A DNA stretch of 38,601 nt from DASZYF01 sp035545535. Lineage in GTDB: Bacteria; Actinomycetota; Actinomycetes; Mycobacteriales; CAJCIY01. Where the stretch lies: NCBI GenBank assembly GCA_035545535.1, contig DASZYF010000116.1, positions 1 through 38,601 on the forward strand, written 5' to 3'. Positions 9,801 through 16,676 of the stretch are shown here, piece after piece. Made by a program: the position numbers and the translations under genes. Under the pieces are notes generated by a model that ran no database searches, had not been told where the DNA came from, and saw nothing but the letters and a program-made list of their open reading frames with translations. Position 1 is the first letter of the stretch. Each line of letters begins with the position of its first letter.

Positions 9801-9889
9801 TCGGCAGCGTGCGATCCCGCCTCGGGGTCGGCCTGCCCGCGCAGCGGCCGGCTCCCCGGTCGGAGGAGGACCGCCAGCCGCTCGTCTGA
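3857..9889 (+). CDS. Ser/Thr kinase-AAA ATPase-GAF-PAS-GGDEF-EAL mega-sensor protein
   Basis: About 2,010 residues with at least six recognisable domains. The Ser/Thr protein kinase has Lys48 (VVIK), HRDIKPAN with Asp140, and DFG Asp166. The AAA ATPase has Walker A GGGKS at about 346-351 and Walker B LVILDDCQWAD with Asp470. A long alpha-helical, TPR-like region covers about 520-1260, GAF about 1264-1416 and PAS about 1418-1538. The GGDEF domain has an intact motif at 1625-1629 and an RxxD (RGTD) inhibitory site five residues before it. The EAL domain has EAL at 1764-1766, with NVAARQL, EITES, DDFGTGYS, VKIDRSF, AEGVE and the late Gln all present. Both c-di-GMP synthesis and hydrolysis therefore look possible. 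No membrane segments are seen, so a cytoplasmic location is likely. ATG 3857 has AAAGGAG only two bases upstream; GTG 3893 is an alternative start. Confidence 0.88.
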   Translation: MLARPKCPEAGRVAFPARFTAHRLLKTGLGVETHLGTDNETGQAVVIKTVEVERVHVSTRLRFEHETAVLRALAISGLRPVLDAGVDGDKLYLVQPFVPGCSLEERLTHGPLGVEATLRVAIDVCAELEAAHEAGISHRDIKPANIVVDTPDGSVADDPTRATLIDFGLARSAWLDGTIRDELVGTVRYLAPEATGAVHAGPDERSDLYALGAVLFECIAGTPPFPGPGVGELLRQHVTAPVPELRRADGAPVPYALQDIIHRLLRKDAAQRYQSARALRDDLTALDVALRAGESDPAMVLGRTDRRRVLADPAFVGRALELETLTRTLERARQGSGAMLLLEAESGGGKSRLLDELAQRANQTDVTVMRGQGEALVAQRPFTVLDGLAAGIAELVQDDPAMRATIVRGLNHHADAVGQALPALVPVLGLSTVEDAGPEQYGEQRNIDALCRLLDVLGRDPRKPCLVILDDCQWADALTVRLLRRWQETVPTPSHLMVVVAFRSEEVPPTHPLRDLPGVLALQLGALPEPAVHALAESMAGPVPADALEVVWRLSSGSPFMAAAVLRGLVECDALVDTAGGWTTDPDALRDVQTARRAAAFLVRRLELLSDDTLALLSSGAVLGKAFELDAALALTPGIAASAAAPALAEATRRRIVWIDERSGTGHFFHDKLREALLDRLGADTRQRLHGQAADALLARSDPNDPSDVTVFDLAYHLDAAGRRAEALPYALRAAELGRTQHALDVAVAHYRMAERAVGSTDGAVEDVPLAARIAEGLGDVLMLQGEYDEAEEELGRAAALVTDDVQSAAIEGKRGEVAFKRGDMQAARHRLEGALAMLGSPVPRTGFGWIVRLVLELLVQAAHTVAPKLFVGRRKDGGSEREMLAIRVYSRLAYLYWFHSGKVHCGWAHLREMNLAERYPPTPELAQAYSEHGPVMTMIPWYSRGLAYAQRSYTIRKELGDVWGQGQSRNFTGVLLYAASRYEEALEACRDAMQLLERTGDRWEVNTAGWNIALALYRLGDLPAAASFAQDVYSAATRIEDSTASGVSLSAWAKAAQGRVPPPLVNAELAHGDSDASTAAEVLLAAALRALAVDDLDAALSRIEEARAVVRRAGLRQEYVAPVSVWWATILRRRAERTPAFARKLQRRRLAQAAKAVRRGRWQAAAYRNNLPHALRESALVAALRGRPGKAVRLAERSIAVAEQQHARYEAAASRVVLAKLRLTGDAESRQALEDARAALAALEPVEVVETLDSEPATPTLSLADRFATLLRVGRTIAAATTVEAVHAGVRDATLALLRGERCHIITLDPTQPDIDAQLVSASDEDLDRVSRTLVAQAVAAGEPAVMDDFGVGESESVLLADVRSVLAAPIAVHGKVVACFYTTHREVGELFGEDEVSLSSFIATLAGAALEHLADSEARFRSLAQNSSDVITLVNRNLVVLDQSAALMRVFGLGPGELVGTSVLSWVHPDDRQRVEDSVRSVLRSRTLDEVRVECRVRHASGAWRHAETVISDLLGDERVQAVVLNTRDITDRRRLEDELRMRALQDPLTGLANRALFLDRLRGALNHAGTGTTNVSVVFLDLDDFKSVNDTLGHGAGDEMLVAVGRRLETCVRGTDTLARLGGDEFAILIEDAPHAEVVRMAGRLLAAASAPVVVDGTEILPHASVGVAHDDATRQAPDDLLARADLAMYAAKARGKHRVEVFHPSMQDALQERARLQSDLARAVGRDQLQLHYQPIVSLGGAASLRAGQPGAVGQTVGMEALLRWHHPNDGLLHPGSFIEVAEDTGLIVALGEWALRTACADLLVFDDLPGHAVRPDGPTGAPLHVSVNVAARQLAEATFVGDVMAVLRDTGLPAEQLILEITESAILEDSAGLLGKLHQMRARGVRIALDDFGTGYSSLTHLRRFPVDFVKIDRSFVAELSSSREDTSIVRSVIELAHALGIVAVAEGVEDQRQLAVLTELGCDLAQGYLWSKPEPIGSVRSRLGVGLPAQRPAPRSEEDRQPLV

Positions 9890-9926
9890 GCGGCGGGCGC
9901 GCGGAGCCGGCTCACCCCGTGCTGCG

Positions 9927-9956
9927 ACTCAGCCCATCCAGACTCAGCCCATCCAG
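9927..9956. repeat. 15-bp perfect tandem duplication spanning the ALDH stop codon
   Basis: Two identical 15-bp units, 9927-9941 and 9942-9956, each read ACTCAGCCCATCCAG on the plus strand. Read on the minus strand each contains codons for W-M-G followed by TGA, so the downstream copy sits just past the aldehyde dehydrogenase stop and carries a second in-phase stop. It looks like a recent slippage duplication. Confidence 0.85.
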
Positions 9957-11398
9957 GCGATGGCCTTGGTCTCCAGGTACTGCTCGAAGCCCTCGCGGCC
10001 GCACTGCCGGCCGATGCCGCTGTCCTTGTAGCCGCCGTAGGGCGAGTCGGCGCCGTACCAGAGGCCACCGTTGACGCTGAGCGAGCCGGTGCGGATGCGG
10101 CGCGCGACCGCGGTCGCGTGCGCCTCGTCGCCGAAGATGCCGCCGGACAGCCCGTAGCTCGAGTCGTTCGCGATGCGGATCGCGTCCTCGTCGTCGTCGA
10201 ACGGGATGAGGCACTGCACCGGGCCGAAGATCTCCTCCTGCGCGATCGTCATCTTGTTGTTGACGTTGCCGAACAGCGTCGGCTCGACGAACCAGCCCTT
10301 CGGCAGGTGCGCGGGGCGGCCACCGCCGTGCAGCAGCTCGGCGCCTTCGGCCTTGCCCTTCTCGATGTAGTCCAGGATGCGGGCCCGCTGCTTGGCCGAC
10401 ACGACCGGGCCCATGATGTTGCCCGCGTCGGTCGGGTCGCCGTAGGGGACGGCCGCGAAGCCGGCGGTGAGGATCTGCACCGCCTCGTCGTAGCGCGCCC
10501 GGGGCACGAGCACGCGGGTCTGGATCGCGCAGCCCTGCCCTGCGTGCGTGCACGCCATCATCGGCGCGATCGGCAGCACCTGCTCCAGCGGCGCGTCGTC
10601 GAGCACGATCATCGCGGACTTGCCACCGAGCTCGAGGAACACCCGCTTCAACGTCGCGGCGCCGCGCTCCATGATCCGCTTGCCGGTGACGGTGGAACCG
10701 GTGAAGGAGATCTGGTCGACCATCGGGGAGAGCGTGAGCTCCTCACCGACCAGGTGGTCGCTGCTCGTCACGACGTTGACCACACCCGCGGGGATGTCGG
10801 TCTTCTCGGCGATGAGGCGGCCCAGCCGGGTCGCGTTCCACGGGGTGTCGGGCGCGGGCTTGAGGACGGTCGTGTTGCCGGTCGCGAGGATCGGGCCCAG
10901 CTTGTTGAGCGTCACCTCGAGCGGGAAGTTCCACGGCACGATCGAGCCGATGACGCCCATCGGCTCCTTCCAGACCTGCCGACGGGACTTCATGCCCATC
11001 ATGTCCGCTTCGGGCAGGTTGCGCTCCCACTCGAACTCGTCGATGTAGCGCATCGGCCACAGCAACGCGTCGGTCGTCGGCCAGTCCAGCTGGGCCGCGA
11101 ACGTCATGCCGAGCGGCGTGCCGACCTCGGCGACGAGCTCGGCGCGGTACTCCTCCTTCTCGGAGATGATCGCGTCGTGCAGCTGCTGCAGGCAGCGCTT
11201 GCGCAGCTCCTTGTTCGTCGACCAGTCGGTGTCGTCGAAGGCGCGGCGCGCGGCCTGGATCGCCCGGTTCATGTCCGCCGCATCAGCGTCCGCGACCTGA
11301 CCGAGGACCTCCTCGGTGGCCGGGTTGATGTTGTCGAACGTCTTGCCCGACGTCGCCTCGACGAGCTCGCCGTCGATCAGCATCCGTACTTCGCCCAT
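9944..11398 (-). CDS. NAD(P)-dependent aldehyde dehydrogenase
   Basis: 484 residues, the usual length for the ALDH superfamily, which oxidises aldehydes to carboxylic acids in the cytoplasm. Visible signatures include PWNFPLEV, KPAPDTPW, the nucleotide-binding turn FTGSTVTGKRI, the general base Glu256 in FLELGGKS, the catalytic Cys290 in HAGQGCAIQTR, and EEIFGPV near the C-terminus. ATG 11398 is chosen because the conserved N-terminus begins there (MLIDGELVEATSGKTFDNINP) and a GGAGAGGGA ribosome-binding sequence precedes it; an in-frame start at 11419 would add seven residues. The specific substrate cannot be told. It is convergent with the mega-sensor gene and stands alone, with the next gene upstream (PPK2) in the same orientation 77 bp away. 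Confidence 0.92.
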   Translation of the reverse strand: MGEVRMLIDGELVEATSGKTFDNINPATEEVLGQVADADAADMNRAIQAARRAFDDTDWSTNKELRKRCLQQLHDAIISEKEEYRAELVAEVGTPLGMTFAAQLDWPTTDALLWPMRYIDEFEWERNLPEADMMGMKSRRQVWKEPMGVIGSIVPWNFPLEVTLNKLGPILATGNTTVLKPAPDTPWNATRLGRLIAEKTDIPAGVVNVVTSSDHLVGEELTLSPMVDQISFTGSTVTGKRIMERGAATLKRVFLELGGKSAMIVLDDAPLEQVLPIAPMMACTHAGQGCAIQTRVLVPRARYDEAVQILTAGFAAVPYGDPTDAGNIMGPVVSAKQRARILDYIEKGKAEGAELLHGGGRPAHLPKGWFVEPTLFGNVNNKMTIAQEEIFGPVQCLIPFDDDEDAIRIANDSSYGLSGGIFGDEAHATAVARRIRTGSLSVNGGLWYGADSPYGGYKDSGIGRQCGREGFEQYLETKAIAWMG

Positions 11399-11475
11399 GA
11401 CCGTCCCTCTCCGTGGCACCGCGCCGACGATCCATTTCTACACCGTGTCGAAATGACTGTCTCGGGCCGGGCGGG

Positions 11476-12312
11476 TCAGCCCTTGCGCGCAACCGCGCGG
11501 ATCACCTCGGCGGCGTGGTCGGGCACGCGCCGCACGCTCGCCGGCGGGTGGTGCTGATCCTTCGCCGGCGGCCGCTTGGGCAGCTTCACCGGAGGGGTCT
11601 TCGTGAACGTGTACGGGATCGACTCGAGCAGGTGGGACATGAGGTTGAGGCGGGACCGCCTCTTGTCGTCGGACTCGACGACCCACCACGGGGACTCCGC
11701 GGAGTCGGTGTGCTTGAACATCTCGTCGCGCCGGCGCTGGTACTCCGCCCAGCGGTCGCGGCTCGCGAGGTCGATCGGGGAGAGCTTCCACTGCTTGAGC
11801 GGGTCCTTCGCCCGGTCCGCGAAGCGCCTCTCCTGCTCCTCCTCGCTGATGTCGAGCCAGTACTTGCGCAGGTGGATGCCGTCGTCGACGAGCATCTTCT
11901 CGAAGACCGGCGCCTGCTCCAGGAACCGCTTGTGCTGCTTCTTCGTGCAGAAGCCCATCACCGGTTCGACGCCCGCGCGGTTGTACCAGGAGCGGTCGAA
12001 GATCACGATCTCACCGGCGGCCGGCAGGTGCTCGACGTAGCGCTGGAAGTACCACTGCGTCTTCTCGCGCTCGGTCGGTGCCGGCAGGGCGACGACGCGC
12101 ACGACGCGGGGGCTGAGGTTCTGGGTGATGCGCGCGATCACGCCGCCCTTGCCGGCGGCGTCGCGGCCTTCGAAGATGACGAGCACGCGCTGGCCCTTGT
12201 CGACCACCCAGTCCTTCAGGTGCGACAGCTCGACCTGCAGCCGCTGCAGCTCGGCCTCGTAGATCTCCTTCGGGACCTTCTCGGTGGCGTCGTCATCGCT
12301 CACGACGCTCAC
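11476..12312 (-). CDS. ppk2: Polyphosphate kinase 2
   Basis: 278 residues, a single-domain PPK2, which transfers phosphate between polyphosphate and nucleoside diphosphates, typically favouring NTP formation from polyP. Key motifs are the Walker A-like GRDAAGKGG, IVIFDRSWYNRAGVEPVMGF (Walker B and lid region), and the C-terminal WWVVESDDKRRSRLNLMSHLL split across the core; together these resemble class I (ADP/GDP-phosphorylating) enzymes. GTG 12312 is preferred, preceded by AGGCGG at a good distance. An ATG at 12354 would overlap the divergent DUF2461 gene by 11 bp and adds a poorly conserved leader. The proline/lysine-rich C-terminal tail beyond the kinase fold is ordinary for the family. 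Polyphosphate metabolism fits the stress theme of the window. Confidence 0.93.
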   Translation of the reverse strand: MSVVSDDDATEKVPKEIYEAELQRLQVELSHLKDWVVDKGQRVLVIFEGRDAAGKGGVIARITQNLSPRVVRVVALPAPTEREKTQWYFQRYVEHLPAAGEIVIFDRSWYNRAGVEPVMGFCTKKQHKRFLEQAPVFEKMLVDDGIHLRKYWLDISEEEQERRFADRAKDPLKQWKLSPIDLASRDRWAEYQRRRDEMFKHTDSAESPWWVVESDDKRRSRLNLMSHLLESIPYTFTKTPPVKLPKRPPAKDQHHPPASVRRVPDHAAEVIRAVARKG

Positions 12313-12343
12313 TCTGCCGCCTGCCGGCTGGGAAGGTGGTGCG

Positions 12344-12964
12344 ATGAAGTTCACGGGGTGGGCCGACGAGGCGCTCGAGTTCTACGAAGGCCTCGAGGCC
12401 GACAACACCAAGACGTACTGGACACGGAACAAGCACGTCTACGACGAGCACGTCCTCGCGCCGATGCTCGCGCTGATCGCCGAGCTCGAGCCGACGTGGG
12501 GCGAGGGCAAGGTGTTCCGGCCCTACCGCGACGTGCGGTTCAGCAAGGACAAGACGCCGTACAAGACCAACATCGGCGCGCGGATCGGCGGCGGCTACGT
12601 GCAGCTCGACGCGAGCGGGCTGATGGTCGGCAGCGGCCGCTTCCACCTCGAGTCGGCCGAGGTGCAGCGCTTCCGTCAGGCGATCGACAACGACGTGTCC
12701 GGCAAGCAGCTCGTCTCGATCGTGAGCACCGCGCGCAAGAAGGGCTATGAGGCGAACAGCCACGACGAGCTGAAGACCGTCCCCCGCGGGTTCGACAGGG
12801 ACCACCCGCGGGCCGAGCTGCTGAAGTACAAGGGCCTCATCATCTGGCGGCGCTGGGACCCGGCGGCGTGGCTCGGTACGGCGGCGGCCAAGAAGCGCGT
12901 GACCGACCTGTTCACCGCCGCGAAGCCCCTCAACGACTGGCTGGGCCAGCACGTCGGCGGGTAG
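12344..12964 (+). CDS. DUF2461 (TIGR02453) family protein
   Basis: 206 residues, a full-length match to the DUF2461 family of unknown function. The typical opening (FTGWADEALEFYEGLEADN), the central FRPYRDVRFSKDKTPYKTNIG and the downstream GGGYVQL segment are all present. ATG 12344 is supported by GGAAGG at 12331-12336, seven bases upstream. It diverges from ppk2 with only 31 bp between start codons, so the two promoters must overlap or lie inside the opposite gene. No catalytic residues can be assigned, and no signal peptide or membrane segment is visible. Confidence 0.88.
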   Translation: MKFTGWADEALEFYEGLEADNTKTYWTRNKHVYDEHVLAPMLALIAELEPTWGEGKVFRPYRDVRFSKDKTPYKTNIGARIGGGYVQLDASGLMVGSGRFHLESAEVQRFRQAIDNDVSGKQLVSIVSTARKKGYEANSHDELKTVPRGFDRDHPRAELLKYKGLIIWRRWDPAAWLGTAAAKKRVTDLFTAAKPLNDWLGQHVGG

Positions 12965-12979
12965 CGGACGGCTCCCGGC

Positions 12980-14830
12980 TCAGATCGCGAACGTCCGGGA
13001 CGCCGGCGTCGGGTCCTTGCCGATCGCGTCGACCGCGCGTACGTAGAACTTGTAGTGGCCCTTGGCGAGCGCCTTCGTCGTCTTCGGCGACGTGCACGAC
13101 GAGTACTTCGGCGCCGGAGCCTTCACACCCTTCTTGGTCGGGAGCTTGACCAGCGCGCACTGGAAGGCCGCCTTGCCGACGACGTTGCGCGCCTTGAACG
13201 TCAGCGTCACCTTGTGCGTGGCCTTGTGCACCACCGGCGGGAGCAGCGTGGTGTCCGGCGGCAGCACGACGTCGACGCCCTGCGACTTGGTCGTGAACGC
13301 CGCGTCATCGCCCACGGTGACGCCCGCGCTGTTGGTCACGACGAGCCGGTAGTGGTAGGTCGTGCCCGGCTTCAGCCCCGCGATCGACTGCGAGACGAAC
13401 ACGGTGCCCGTGCTCGCTGGCGGCTTCGCGCACGCCACGTTGGTGCCGTAGGCGGTGGTGAGCCCGTACTCGAAGTGGCAGTTGGACACGGTCAGGCCGT
13501 GCGCGTTGACCGTGCCGTCGAGGATCGCGCCGGTGAGGTAGGTGGTGGGTTGTGCGTCGGTGACGACGGTCGGGGCGTTCGGCGCCGGGGCGAGCGTCGT
13601 GAACGACGATCCGGTGGTCGTCAGGGTCCCCCCGGGGCCGGTGGCGACCAGCCGGTAGAAGTACTTCGTCGAGGTGGTGAGGCCGGTGAGGCCCACGGAG
13701 ACCGCGGTGTCGGTCGAGCCGCCCGGCGTGCTCGCGCACACCTTGCTCGACCCGTAGGCGGCCGTCGTGCCGTAGTCGAAGTGGCAGTCCGACAGCACGG
13801 TGCCCTTCGGGTTCAGCGTTCCGTGCACCGTCGCGGACGAGGTGGTGATGGCATCGGCGGTCCCGGTGGAACCGGTCGGCAGGGGCGGGGTGGCGAACGT
13901 GTGGTCCGGGCTCGGGTAGGTGCCGCCGGACTCCGTGATCTCCGCGCGGAAGTGGTAGGTCGTGCCCGGGACCAGCCCGGTCGCGGCGGCGGAGAAGCCG
14001 ACCGTCCCGCTGCCGCTCGGCAGCGCCGAGCACGGGACCGACGAGCCGTAGGTCGTGTCGGTCCCGAGGTCGAAGGTGCAGCCGGTCGCGGTCTGCGTCT
14101 TCGTGTCGACGGTGCCGTGCAGGGTTGCCGTGGTTCCGGTGATCGCGTCGGCGTCGGTCGCGACGACGGTCGGGTCGGTCCAGGTCGAACCGAGCGGGAC
14201 CGCGGGATTGGAGAGCGCGAAGTCGACGCTGTTGTTGCCGGTGCTCTGCGTGCCGGCCACCAGCCGGCGGATGGAGCTGCCGTCGTTCGGGTCGAGCGTG
14301 GTGTTGCCCTCGGTCGACGTGTCCTGCGCGACGGGACCGCCGTAGGTGACCTTGTCGTCGACGCCGGCCGTGGCGTCCAGCAGCTCGACCCGGCCGGCCG
14401 AGTCATCGAGGTTGGTGCACGTCGTCCCGCCCGAACCGGCGCTGGTGCCGAGGCCGTGGTCGGAGGCGGCGGTCCCGGTCCCGGTCCAACCGCTCTGGGT
14501 GAACAGGTAGTGCTGGCCCGGCTGGAGGGGCAACGCGAAGGACCCGTTGGTGCCGACCACGTCGCACAGGAAGCTGCCGTCGTTCTTGTACAGCCGGAGC
14601 GTCCAGCTGTCGGCCGCGGCGAGCGTGACGGTTGAGCCCGAGACGTTCTGGAGCTCGACGAAGTCGGTGCCGCCGACGCCTCCGGGGCCCTGCGCGCGCA
14701 GCTGGCTGATGACGATCGGGCTGGATGTCGCGGCGCCGGCCGGGTTGGGCGCGAGCACTGCGGGCAGCCCCACGGCGACCACCGCCGTGGCGGCGAGCGT
14801 GCCGATGGAGCGAAGACCGTGCTGGATCAA
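12980..14830 (-). CDS. Secreted lamin-tail-like / fibronectin-like repeat protein
   Basis: The start is placed at TTG 14830, because AGAGAGGA (complement of 14837-14844) lies six bases upstream and the product then begins with a clear signal peptide: a basic start, a hydrophobic stretch rich in Ala/Val, and AGA-A cleavage near residue 31-33. An N-terminal lamin-tail-like domain follows (VISQLRAQGPGG, DFVELQN, about 36-210). Next come three fibronectin-like repeats of about 90 residues (about 215-490), each with a paired cysteine pattern (C-x-F-x-x-G ... YG ... C) and a TTYHFR/KYFYR/TTYHYR strand. A C-terminal beta domain ends DPTPASRTFAI, a pattern common in surface proteins of Thermoleophilia-type actinobacteria. 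616 residues. It is predicted to be exported; no sortase motif or C-terminal membrane anchor is seen. The function is unknown, perhaps surface adhesion. Confidence 0.82.
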   Translation of the reverse strand: MIQHGLRSIGTLAATAVVAVGLPAVLAPNPAGAATSSPIVISQLRAQGPGGVGGTDFVELQNVSGSTVTLAAADSWTLRLYKNDGSFLCDVVGTNGSFALPLQPGQHYLFTQSGWTGTGTAASDHGLGTSAGSGGTTCTNLDDSAGRVELLDATAGVDDKVTYGGPVAQDTSTEGNTTLDPNDGSSIRRLVAGTQSTGNNSVDFALSNPAVPLGSTWTDPTVVATDADAITGTTATLHGTVDTKTQTATGCTFDLGTDTTYGSSVPCSALPSGSGTVGFSAAATGLVPGTTYHFRAEITESGGTYPSPDHTFATPPLPTGSTGTADAITTSSATVHGTLNPKGTVLSDCHFDYGTTAAYGSSKVCASTPGGSTDTAVSVGLTGLTTSTKYFYRLVATGPGGTLTTTGSSFTTLAPAPNAPTVVTDAQPTTYLTGAILDGTVNAHGLTVSNCHFEYGLTTAYGTNVACAKPPASTGTVFVSQSIAGLKPGTTYHYRLVVTNSAGVTVGDDAAFTTKSQGVDVVLPPDTTLLPPVVHKATHKVTLTFKARNVVGKAAFQCALVKLPTKKGVKAPAPKYSSCTSPKTTKALAKGHYKFYVRAVDAIGKDPTPASRTFAI

Positions 14831-14956
14831 GGCGAGTCCTCTCTGCGGCCGCAAGACGGGGCGAAGCGGCACATCGAGGTTAGGCGTCGACACGGGCGCC
14901 CGCAGGCTTCACCGGCGATCGTGCTCCGATCGGCCCAGTGCGGTGCCGCCGCCAGG

Positions 14957-16573
14957 TCAGTAGGGCGCCTCGTCGGGGATGGCGGCGATCCGTTCGGCGA
15001 GCTCACGCTGGATCTGCTCGATGGCATCGCGGTCGGGCCCTGGGGGCAGCGTCGAGGTGTCGATGTCGTAGACGGGGCGACGCTGGAGGTCGTTGCGGAT
15101 GTCGAGCCGGTGGTCCTTCGCCCGCACGGTGTGCTCCGTGCCGTGCGGGCTGGTCCAGGTGACCGTCCCGTCGGGGTGCAGGGTGGGTTGCCAGCCGCCG
15201 TCGCTCTTCACGGTGTGGCAGTGCGCCGAGAGGCCTTCGAGGTTCGCCTCGGTGGTGAGTCCGCCGCGGTGCCGTTCGGTTGCGTGGTCGATGTCGTCGA
15301 TGTCCTTGTCGCACATGGGCGCCCGGCACGTCGCGTCGCGGGCGACGATGAGGTCGGTGAGGTCCTGGCCGGGCTTCTTCAGCCGGCCGTAGTCGCGACA
15401 CACGCCGGAGTGCGGGTCGAGCACCATGCGCCACCAGTCGTTGCTCTGCCCGGCGAGCTCGCGAGCGATCGCTGCGGGGATGGGACCGACGCCGGTGACC
15501 TCGCCCGGGGTGTTGGCGCCGTGCAGCAGCGTCCGGAGGTCGACGTGCACGACCACCTTCACCGGACGCCCGTGCTTCGTCCGGCGCGTCGACGTCACGT
15601 GGGCGACGTCCGCTGACGCAGGCTCGCCGTCGGCGACGACCATCCCCTGCAGCCGCTCGAGGGCGAGGTCGCAGGTGAGCTGGTCGAGGGTGCGCGGGTC
15701 GCCGGCGGCGCGCAGCGCCCGCGCGGCCTGTTCGAGGGAGAGGTGGGCGAGCGCGATCTGCGTGGCGGGACCGTCGATGCCGAGGAACGCCATGCCGTCC
15801 TCGCCGGGCCGCACGTACGCGCAGCGATGCTCTCGAGCGGAGGTCTGCCGCTTGGTGAAGTCGTCCGGGTCGATCGCGGCCGCGGCCCGGCGTGCGGCCT
15901 GGCCGAGCTGTCCGGGGGCGACGTGCGGGGCCTTCGTGGCGAGCCGGGCCTGCACGGTGAGGCAGTCGTCCCGGGACAGCGTGCGGGTCTCCTCCAGTGC
16001 CTTGCGCAGGTGCGCCTCGCTGATCTCACCGGCGCCGAGCAGGGCCACGAGGTCCGGCAGCCGCTCGACCGCCTGCCGCGCGTTCGCCAGTCGGACCTCG
16101 GCGGTGCCGGGGCTCACCTTCTCCGCGACCGCGAGGCTGGTGCCGGCGAAGCTCGCGCCGCCCTGCTTCGGAGAGCGGCACCGCGCGTCGACGGCGAGGC
16201 GTGCGCCGATCTGCTGGTAGGCGATGTGTGCGGCGAGGGTGGCCCAGAGCCGGGCGTGCTCCTCGGACTCCCAGCCGTCGAGATCCGCGGGATCGAGCCG
16301 CTCGAGGATCGCCATGCGTCGCGCGAAGTCGGCGCCGGCCGCGTCGGTGAGCTGCTCGCGCACGGTGGGTGCCGCGACGTCGACGAGGGGGGTGGACGTG
16401 TCGTCGTCCGGGGCCCTCCGCACCGCGTCGACGAACGGCTCGTCGGCAGCCCACGCGGCCTGGGCGGCGTCGAGCGCTGCCGCGAACGCCGGGTCGGCGC
16501 ACAGCTGCAGGAACGGGTCGCTCGCATCGTGGGCGAGCTCCGCCCATGAAGCGTCCCGAGCCATCTCCCGCAT
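14957..16573 (-). CDS. DUF222 / HNH endonuclease domain protein (13E12-like)
   Basis: 538 residues with an N-terminal DUF222 helical region and a C-terminal HNH nuclease module: CRAPMCDKDIDDIDH, then GGLTTEANLEGLSAHCH and TVKSDGG. The DH pair, Asn and final CH of the HNH fold are visible; the first of the usual C-x-x-H/C metal ligands near the end is Ser (GLSAHC). This is the repetitive actinobacterial 13E12-type family, of uncertain role but often DNA-damage inducible. ATG 16573 has no Shine-Dalgarno site. The promoter -10 element ends only seven bases before it, so translation is probably leaderless or nearly so. An extension to 16639 would read through the promoter and is rejected. Confidence 0.88.
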   Translation of the reverse strand: MREMARDASWAELAHDASDPFLQLCADPAFAAALDAAQAAWAADEPFVDAVRRAPDDDTSTPLVDVAAPTVREQLTDAAGADFARRMAILERLDPADLDGWESEEHARLWATLAAHIAYQQIGARLAVDARCRSPKQGGASFAGTSLAVAEKVSPGTAEVRLANARQAVERLPDLVALLGAGEISEAHLRKALEETRTLSRDDCLTVQARLATKAPHVAPGQLGQAARRAAAAIDPDDFTKRQTSAREHRCAYVRPGEDGMAFLGIDGPATQIALAHLSLEQAARALRAAGDPRTLDQLTCDLALERLQGMVVADGEPASADVAHVTSTRRTKHGRPVKVVVHVDLRTLLHGANTPGEVTGVGPIPAAIARELAGQSNDWWRMVLDPHSGVCRDYGRLKKPGQDLTDLIVARDATCRAPMCDKDIDDIDHATERHRGGLTTEANLEGLSAHCHTVKSDGGWQPTLHPDGTVTWTSPHGTEHTVRAKDHRLDIRNDLQRRPVYDIDTSTLPPGPDRDAIEQIQRELAERIAAIPDEAPY

Positions 16574-16576
16574 CCA

Positions 16577-16608
16577 TCGAACATACGTTCGATCTATCCG
16601 GACGTCAA
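16577..16608 (-). promoter_or_regulatory. Promoter with overlapping LexA (SOS) box for the HNH gene
   Basis: On the minus strand a -35 TTGACG (complement of 16603-16608), a 17-bp spacer and a -10 TATGTT (complement of 16580-16585) make a good housekeeping promoter. A perfect mycobacterial-type SOS box, TCGAAC-ATAC-GTTCGA (16577-16592), covers the -10 element and ends four bases from the start codon. LexA bound there would block transcription, and DNA damage would release it. 13E12 genes in mycobacteria are known LexA targets. Confidence 0.8.
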
Positions 16609-16623
16609 GAGGTTGAGTGAGGA

Positions 16624-16648
16624 ATTCTTGCTGTGCCACAGCAAGAAT
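16624..16648. terminator. Perfect AT-rich 25-base inverted repeat
   Basis: The arms ATTCTTGCTGTG (16624-16635) and CACAGCAAGAAT (16637-16648) are exact complements around a single central base. It lies 28 bp past the fumarylacetoacetase stop and just upstream of the HNH promoter. It may end the aromatic operon, or it may be a dimer-binding operator. The low GC content is striking against its surroundings, and no T-run follows. Confidence 0.55.
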
Positions 16649-16676
16649 CGCGCCTCCGCGATGTCAGACCTTTGTG

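Noticed and set aside
14831..14893. N-terminal extension of the lamin-tail protein to GTG 14893
   Set aside because: No ribosome-binding site and no signal peptide at that start; the TTG start satisfies both.
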